The position numbers and the translations under genes were made by a program. 28,066 nt of DNA from CAYQMF01 sp964418595 (GTDB lineage: Bacteria > Planctomycetota > UBA1135 > UBA2386), in NCBI GenBank assembly GCA_964418595.1, contig CAYQMF010000088.1, positions 1-28,066 of the forward strand, in the 5' to 3' direction. This document shows, one piece after another, positions 24,181 to 28,066 of this stretch; within the stretch, counting starts at the first letter, position 1; the number at the start of each line of letters is the position of its first letter. Below the pieces are notes generated by a model. The model had not been told where the DNA came from. It was given only the letters and a program-made list of their open reading frames with translations, and did not search any database.

Positions 24181-24418
24181 CGGTAGGGAGGGCAGGGGGA
24201 ACGGGGAGAGGGGGAGAGGGGAGACGGATTCGGGCTCGGGCTCCGCTCGGCGGCGCTTCGCGCCGCCGAGCTGGGCACGGGCGCGTTCACGAGACGGGTA
24301 CGGGGAGAGGTCGGTGGGATGCGCGCACCCGCCCCTCCGTCCCTCGGCCCGTTCCCGCCGTGAACGTGCCCGTGCCAGCCAAGCGGCTCTGCCGCTTGGC
24401 GAGCCCGTGCCCGAACCG
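24181..24418. repeat. Structured dispersed repeat, copy 2 (238 bp)
   Basis: Second copy of 22043-22272, same orientation. The G-run tract has an extra 8 nt (one more G-run). Hairpin A (24246-24270) is unchanged. In hairpin B (24378-24400) two changes fall only in the loop (CTTCG to CTCTG), leaving the 9-bp stem intact; one other change weakens the outer arms. It lies between the antitoxin promoter and the 3' end of the 24476-25693 gene. The flanks 24141-24180 and 24419-24475 hold nothing recognisable except ATCTTCGGT twice (24142-24150, 24176-24184). Confidence 0.9.
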
Positions 24419-24475
24419 CGTCCCCGGTACGACCGCCCCGCGCGGCCCCACCCCGCCGCTCCGACCCCGCCGCTC

Positions 24476-25693
24476 CTACAACCGGAGCGGGTGCACGTTG
24501 GTGAACACTCCCACCGTCGACGTGCTACGGAAGTTCACGCTGAACCCCTGGACGAAGAACGTCACGGGCGGCAGCACGAGCGTCGGCAGGTTCAGGTTCG
24601 CGGCGGCCCGACCGTTCCCATCCAGCAGGCCGACGAAGCCGATGAAGATCGCGTTGTTGGCGCCGATCGACAGGAAGAACAGGCCATCGGGATTGCACGG
24701 CGTCGCGCGCGGGTCGACGCCGCCGAGCGCGATCCCCGGGTGCAGCGACGCCGACGCGAACAGCACGTAGCCGCGGCCCGCCTCCGTCGGCAGGTCGAGG
24801 TCGAACGCGTGGTTCTGCCCCCAGCCGCCGCTCACCGGACCCTTCAGGGTGGGCACCTTCGCGACGGCCTCGAGGTTCGCGAACGGCGCGCCCTGCGCCA
24901 GGACCGTGAGCTGGCCGAAGCGGTCGACGGACACGACCCGGTTGCTCGCCGCGCTCGATTCCGACACCAGCACGCGACCCTCGAAGTCGCTCGCCACCGC
25001 GCACGGGTTGCCGAGCGTCGGCGTCGCGACGAGCGTGTTCACGACGCTGCCGTTGCGCGCCACCACGAAGACCGCGTCGGCGAGCCCGTCCATCACCGCA
25101 TAGTCGCCGTCGGCCAGGACCGTCACTCCCTGCGGCAGGCGCAGCGGCAGCCCGGAGTACACCGTCGTGACCCCGGCAGCGGTGACGCGGAACAGCGCGC
25201 GCGCCCCGTCGTCCGCGACCACGTACTCGCCGTCGCCGTCGACCGCGACCCCGAACGGGCGGACGAATGGCGCTCCCGCGTGGATGGTGGTCTTCACCCC
25301 GGCCGGAGTGATCCGCGACAGGGCCGGGGTGCTCAGCTCCGTCAGCAAATAGTCGCCGTTGCGATCCACGGCCACCCGGATCGGCCCGCGCAGGCCGCTG
25401 ATGACCGGGGTCCATGGCCCGCCGGGCGGGTAGCGGAAGAGGGTCGCGCTCGTGTAGTCGGCGACCAGCACCTCGTGCGCGGCGGTGACCGCGATCCCGG
25501 ACGGCCCGCGCAGGGGAGCGCCGCTGTGCAGCGTGCTGACCGCGCCGGCGGGCGACACGACGAAGACGGAGTTCGTGCTGTAGTCGGTGACGAGGACATC
25601 GCCGCCGCGGAGTTGGGCAGGAAGGCCAGCCAGAAGGCCAGCGAGGGTGCCCGCCAGGCAGGCGAGCGAGGTGAAGTGGGCGGTGCGCAGCAT
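24476..25693 (-). CDS. Exported NHL-like six-bladed beta-propeller protein
   Basis: 405 aa. Signal peptide LACLAGTLAGLLAGLPA, cleaved before Gln27. Residues 30-290 form about six NHL/SMP30-like blades. Each has the pattern GxxxVADxxxxxLFRVxxxGxxTxxxxG...P.GVAVD: examples are DVLVTDYSTNSVFVVSPAG, EVLVADYTSATLFRYPPGG, DYLLTELSTPALSRITPAG, EYVVADDGARALFRVTAAG and DYAVMDGLADAVFVV. After residue 300 comes a separate C-terminal module (GRGYVLFASASLHPGIALGG ... LLDGNGRAAANLNLP ... TFFVQGFSVNF ... TNVHPLRL), also recognisable in the 17024-18820 protein and, more distantly, in the 22354 gene. No enzyme residues were identified; a ligand-binding or structural envelope protein is most likely. The ATG at 25693 has no Shine-Dalgarno. 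It is divergent from korA. Confidence 0.87.
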   Translation of the reverse strand: MLRTAHFTSLACLAGTLAGLLAGLPAQLRGGDVLVTDYSTNSVFVVSPAGAVSTLHSGAPLRGPSGIAVTAAHEVLVADYTSATLFRYPPGGPWTPVISGLRGPIRVAVDRNGDYLLTELSTPALSRITPAGVKTTIHAGAPFVRPFGVAVDGDGEYVVADDGARALFRVTAAGVTTVYSGLPLRLPQGVTVLADGDYAVMDGLADAVFVVARNGSVVNTLVATPTLGNPCAVASDFEGRVLVSESSAASNRVVSVDRFGQLTVLAQGAPFANLEAVAKVPTLKGPVSGGWGQNHAFDLDLPTEAGRGYVLFASASLHPGIALGGVDPRATPCNPDGLFFLSIGANNAIFIGFVGLLDGNGRAAANLNLPTLVLPPVTFFVQGFSVNFRSTSTVGVFTNVHPLRL

Positions 25694-25757
25694 GCTGCAA
25701 GCGTCGCTCTTGCGTGAGGATCCCGCAAGCGCCGCAGGGTGGAGCAGAAGACCCCTC

Positions 25758-25766
25758 TGCTATAGT
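25758..25766 (+). promoter_or_regulatory. Extended -10 promoter candidate for korAB
   Basis: TGCTATAGT matches an extended -10 (TGnTATAAT, one mismatch), 62 nt upstream of the korA ATG. No good -35 lies 17 nt away, as extended -10 promoters allow. Just upstream, CTTGCG (25709-25714) and CGCAAG (25724-25729) form an inverted repeat with a 9-nt spacer, placed between korA and the divergent gene at 25693. Confidence 0.4.
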
Positions 25767-25828
25767 CCGCCGCCTCCCCTGCAGCGCCCGTCGGCGTTGC
25801 GCCCCTCCGCGTTCCCCTCCCTCCTCCG

Positions 25829-27700
25829 ATGACCGACACGGCCCCCGCGACGCACACGGCGAAGCGGCTCGATGACGTGGTGATCCGCTTCGCCGGCGAC
25901 TCCGGCGACGGCATGCAGCTCACCGGCGATCAGTTCACGCACACCACGGCGATCATGGGGAACGACATCGCGACGTTCCCCGACTTCCCGGCCGAGATCC
26001 GCGCGCCCGCGGGCACGCTCCCGGGCGTCTCGGCCTTCCAGCTCCGCTTCTCGAGCAACGACATCCACACGCCGGGCAGCCGCGCCGACGTGTTGGTGGC
26101 GATGAACCCCGCCGCGCTCAAGACCAACCTCGGCGAGTTGCGTCCGGGTGGCCTGCTCATCCTCAACCCGGCGACCTTCAAACCCGGCGACGTCAAGAAG
26201 GCCAAGTGGGCCGCCAACCCGATCGAGGACGGCTCGCTGTCGCAGTACCGCGTCGTGCTCGTCGAGCTGGACAAGCTCACCAAGGAGACCCTCGCCGACA
26301 GCGGGCTCGACAACCGGACCATCGACCGCTGCAAGAACATGTTCGCGCTCGGGATCCTGTACTGGCTCTACAGCCGGGACATGGCGCCGACCCTGCGCTA
26401 CATCGACGCGCGCTTCGGCAAGAAGACGCCGGCGATCGCGGAGGCCAACAAGAAGGTGCTGAAGGCCGGCTTCAACTTCGCCGACATCAGCGGCCTGTTC
26501 CAGGAGTGCTACGAGGTGCCGCCGGCGCCGATGGCCCCGGGCCTCTACCGCAACATCATGGGCAACCAGGCGCTGTGCCTCGGGTTGCTGGCCGCGAGCA
26601 AGCGCTCCGGCCTGCCGATCTTCCTGGGCTCGTACCCGATCACCCCGGCGAGCGACATCCTGCACCAGTTGAGTTCGTACAAGCACCACGGCGTGATGAC
26701 CTTCCAGGCGGAGGACGAGATCGCCGCGGTGGGCTCCGCGCTCGGCGCTGCCTACGCCGGCAAGCTCGGGGTCACGAGCACGAGCGGGCCGGGCCTGGCA
26801 CTCAAGGCCGAGGCCGTGGGACTCGCCGTGATGACGGAGCTGCCGCTCGTGGTCGTCGACGTCCAGCGCGCGGGGCCGTCCACCGGCATGCCCACCAAGA
26901 CGGAGCAGGCCGACCTGCTGCAGGCGATGTTCGGGCGCAACGGCGAGTGTCCGGTGCCGATCGTGTCGGCGAGCACGCCGGCGGACGCGTTCGAGGCCGC
27001 CTACGAAGCCGTGCGCATCGCGCTCACCTACATGGTGCCGGTGATCCTGTTGTCGGACGGCGCCATCGCCAACGGTTCCGAGCCGTGGCTCGTGCCGAAG
27101 GAAGCGGAGCTGCCGGCGATCAAGGTGAGCTTCGTGACCGCGCCGAACGACGGCGAGCGCTTCCTGCCGTACAAGCGCGATCCGAAGACCCTGGCGCGTG
27201 GCTGGGCGATCCCCGGCACCGTCGGTCTCCAGCACCGCATCGGCGGGATCGAGAAGGAGGACGGCTCCGGCAACATCAGCTACGACCCGCAGAACCACGA
27301 GCGCATGGTGAAGGTGCGCGCCGCCAAGGTCGCCGGCATCGCCGAGAGCATCGCACCGGTCGTCGTCGACGGCCCCGCGAAGGGCGACGTGCTGGTGCTC
27401 GGCTGGGGCAGCACGCGCGGCGCGATCCTCGGTGCCACGCGCAGCCTGCAGGGCAAGGGGATCGCGGTCGCCTGCGCGCACCTGCGACACCTCAACCCCT
27501 TCCCCAAGAACCTCGGTGACGTCTTGCGCGCCTACCGGCACGTCCTCATCCCCGAACTCAACCTCGGCCAACTCACCATGCTGATCCGCGCGCGCTACCT
27601 CGTGGACGCGAAGTGCGTGAGCAAGGTGCAGGGGCGTCCGTTCAACCGCGAAGAGATCGAAGCCGCCATCCTCGGCGCCATCGGGAAGGACATGTCATGA
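25829..27700 (+). CDS. korA: 2-oxoacid:ferredoxin oxidoreductase, fused gamma-alpha subunit (KorA)
   Basis: 623 aa. It catalyses, with KorB, CoA-dependent oxidative decarboxylation of a 2-oxoacid (most likely 2-oxoglutarate) with ferredoxin as acceptor, or the reverse. Residues 15-210 are the gamma domain: VVIRFAGDSGDGMQLTGDQF, PDFPAEIRAPAGTLPGVSAF and RADVLVAMNPAALKTNL. From about 245 the alpha (pyrimidine-binding) domain begins: NIMGNQALCLGLLAA, FLGSYPITPASDIL, FQAEDEIAAVGSALGAAYAG, TSTSGPGLALKAEAVGLAV and QRAGPSTGMPTKTEQADLLQ, with the transketolase C-terminal-like domain at the end. This gamma-alpha fusion with a separate beta subunit is the layout of Mycobacterium KorAB and similar two-subunit enzymes. 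No ferredoxin-like delta domain is present. The start follows a pyrimidine-rich leader without a Shine-Dalgarno. The stop overlaps korB (ATGA). Confidence 0.95.
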   Translation: MTDTAPATHTAKRLDDVVIRFAGDSGDGMQLTGDQFTHTTAIMGNDIATFPDFPAEIRAPAGTLPGVSAFQLRFSSNDIHTPGSRADVLVAMNPAALKTNLGELRPGGLLILNPATFKPGDVKKAKWAANPIEDGSLSQYRVVLVELDKLTKETLADSGLDNRTIDRCKNMFALGILYWLYSRDMAPTLRYIDARFGKKTPAIAEANKKVLKAGFNFADISGLFQECYEVPPAPMAPGLYRNIMGNQALCLGLLAASKRSGLPIFLGSYPITPASDILHQLSSYKHHGVMTFQAEDEIAAVGSALGAAYAGKLGVTSTSGPGLALKAEAVGLAVMTELPLVVVDVQRAGPSTGMPTKTEQADLLQAMFGRNGECPVPIVSASTPADAFEAAYEAVRIALTYMVPVILLSDGAIANGSEPWLVPKEAELPAIKVSFVTAPNDGERFLPYKRDPKTLARGWAIPGTVGLQHRIGGIEKEDGSGNISYDPQNHERMVKVRAAKVAGIAESIAPVVVDGPAKGDVLVLGWGSTRGAILGATRSLQGKGIAVACAHLRHLNPFPKNLGDVLRAYRHVLIPELNLGQLTMLIRARYLVDAKCVSKVQGRPFNREEIEAAILGAIGKDMS

Positions 27701-28066
27701 GCAGCACCGCGACCCCCCTCACCAAGAAGGACTACAAGACCGACCAGGAGGTGCGCTGGTGCCCCGGCTGCGGCGACTACAGCGTGCTGAACGCCGTGCA
27801 GAACGCGTTCACCGCGCTGCAGAAGGAGCGGCACAAGACCACAATCGTCTCCGGCATCGGCTGCTCGTCGCGCTTCCCGTACTACATGGAGACGTACGGG
27901 TTCCACACGATCCATGGGCGCGCGCCCGCGATCGCCACGGGGCTCAAGGTCGCCAATCCCGAACTCGACGTGTGGGTGATCACCGGCGACGGCGACGCGC
28001 TCTCGATCGGCGGCAACCACTTCATCCACTGCCTGCGCCGCAACGTGGGGCTGAAGGTCCTGCTCT
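27697..28066 (+). CDS. korB: 2-oxoacid:ferredoxin oxidoreductase beta subunit (KorB, partial)
   Basis: The first 123 residues are visible; the gene runs off the window end. It starts at ATG 27697 inside the korA stop. KorB binds thiamine diphosphate and an iron-sulfur cluster. The N-terminal VRWCPGCGDYSVLNAVQ carries two of the cluster cysteines (Cys22 and Cys25). A third candidate lies in IVSGIGCSSRFPYY. YGFHTIHGRAPAIATGLKVANP is the conserved family block, and VITGDGDALSIGGNHFIHCLRRN holds the ThDP/Mg2+ motif GDGDx8N. These are the marks of the 2-oxoacid ferredoxin oxidoreductase beta family and fit the preceding korA. Confidence 0.95.
   Translation, partial: MSSTATPLTKKDYKTDQEVRWCPGCGDYSVLNAVQNAFTALQKERHKTTIVSGIGCSSRFPYYMETYGFHTIHGRAPAIATGLKVANPELDVWVITGDGDALSIGGNHFIHCLRRNVGLKVLL

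Noticed and set aside
22043..24418. CRISPR or insertion sequence explanation for the repeats
   Set aside because: There are only two copies, 1.9 kb apart, with no spacers, cas genes or transposase. Short open frames in the repeats (starting MNVPVP or MNAPVP) are low-complexity and occur simply because the DNA is duplicated.

Overview
The window is very GC-rich bacterial DNA with dense coding on both strands. It best fits a Gram-negative member of the Planctomycetota. Supporting this are a type II secretion ATPase and secretin, an LpxD lipid A gene, several large exported beta-rich proteins (PPC-like repeats, Kelch-like and NHL-like propellers) sharing a similar C-terminal module, and a two-subunit KorAB ferredoxin oxidoreductase. 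The phylum call is inference; no rRNA or tRNA gene was recognised. A run of 10 Ns at 540-549 shows that this is a scaffolded draft or metagenome assembly. Layout. (1) 1-3730, minus: gspD then gspE (3' end off the window); gspE carries the assembly gap. (2) 3928-8672, plus: a stand-alone PTS EIIA-like protein, then a membrane protein with a spermidine-synthase-like domain that overlaps lpxD by 4 nt. (3) 8697-9770, minus: a fusion of Sua5/YrdC (tRNA t6A synthesis) with a low-molecular-weight phosphatase. (4) 9834-11949, plus: a soluble NtrB-like histidine kinase overlapping an NtrC-type sigma-54 activator. (5) 12000-14312, minus: an exported S41 processing protease. (6) 14519-16044, plus: moaC overlapping asd, closed by a hairpin terminator shared with the convergent voltage-gated potassium channel gene at 16070-16885. 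(7) 17024-18820, minus: a four-repeat exported protein, preceded by two copies of a small hairpin repeat. (8) 18979-22048, plus: a universal stress protein and a Lon-family protease with a degenerate P-loop. (9) 22043-24418: an accessory-looking stretch bounded by two direct copies (about 98% identical) of a structured 230-238 bp repeat. Inside lie a frameshifted exported Kelch-like gene and an AbrB/Doc toxin-antitoxin pair. (10) 24476-25693, minus: an exported NHL-like propeller. (11) 25829 to the window end, plus: korA and a partial korB. Stop/start overlaps couple five gene pairs: membrane synthase-like/lpxD, kinase/regulator, moaC/asd, antitoxin/toxin and korA/korB. Most of the content is ordinary housekeeping and regulation. 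The items most worth a second look are the cruciform-like repeat with its G-run tract, the consistent Ala-Gln signal peptidase junction in all five exported proteins, the unusual insertion in GspE beside the gap, the possibly ATP-independent Lon-like protease, and the AbrB/Doc pair sitting between the direct repeats. No transposase, integrase, prophage or CRISPR array was found.
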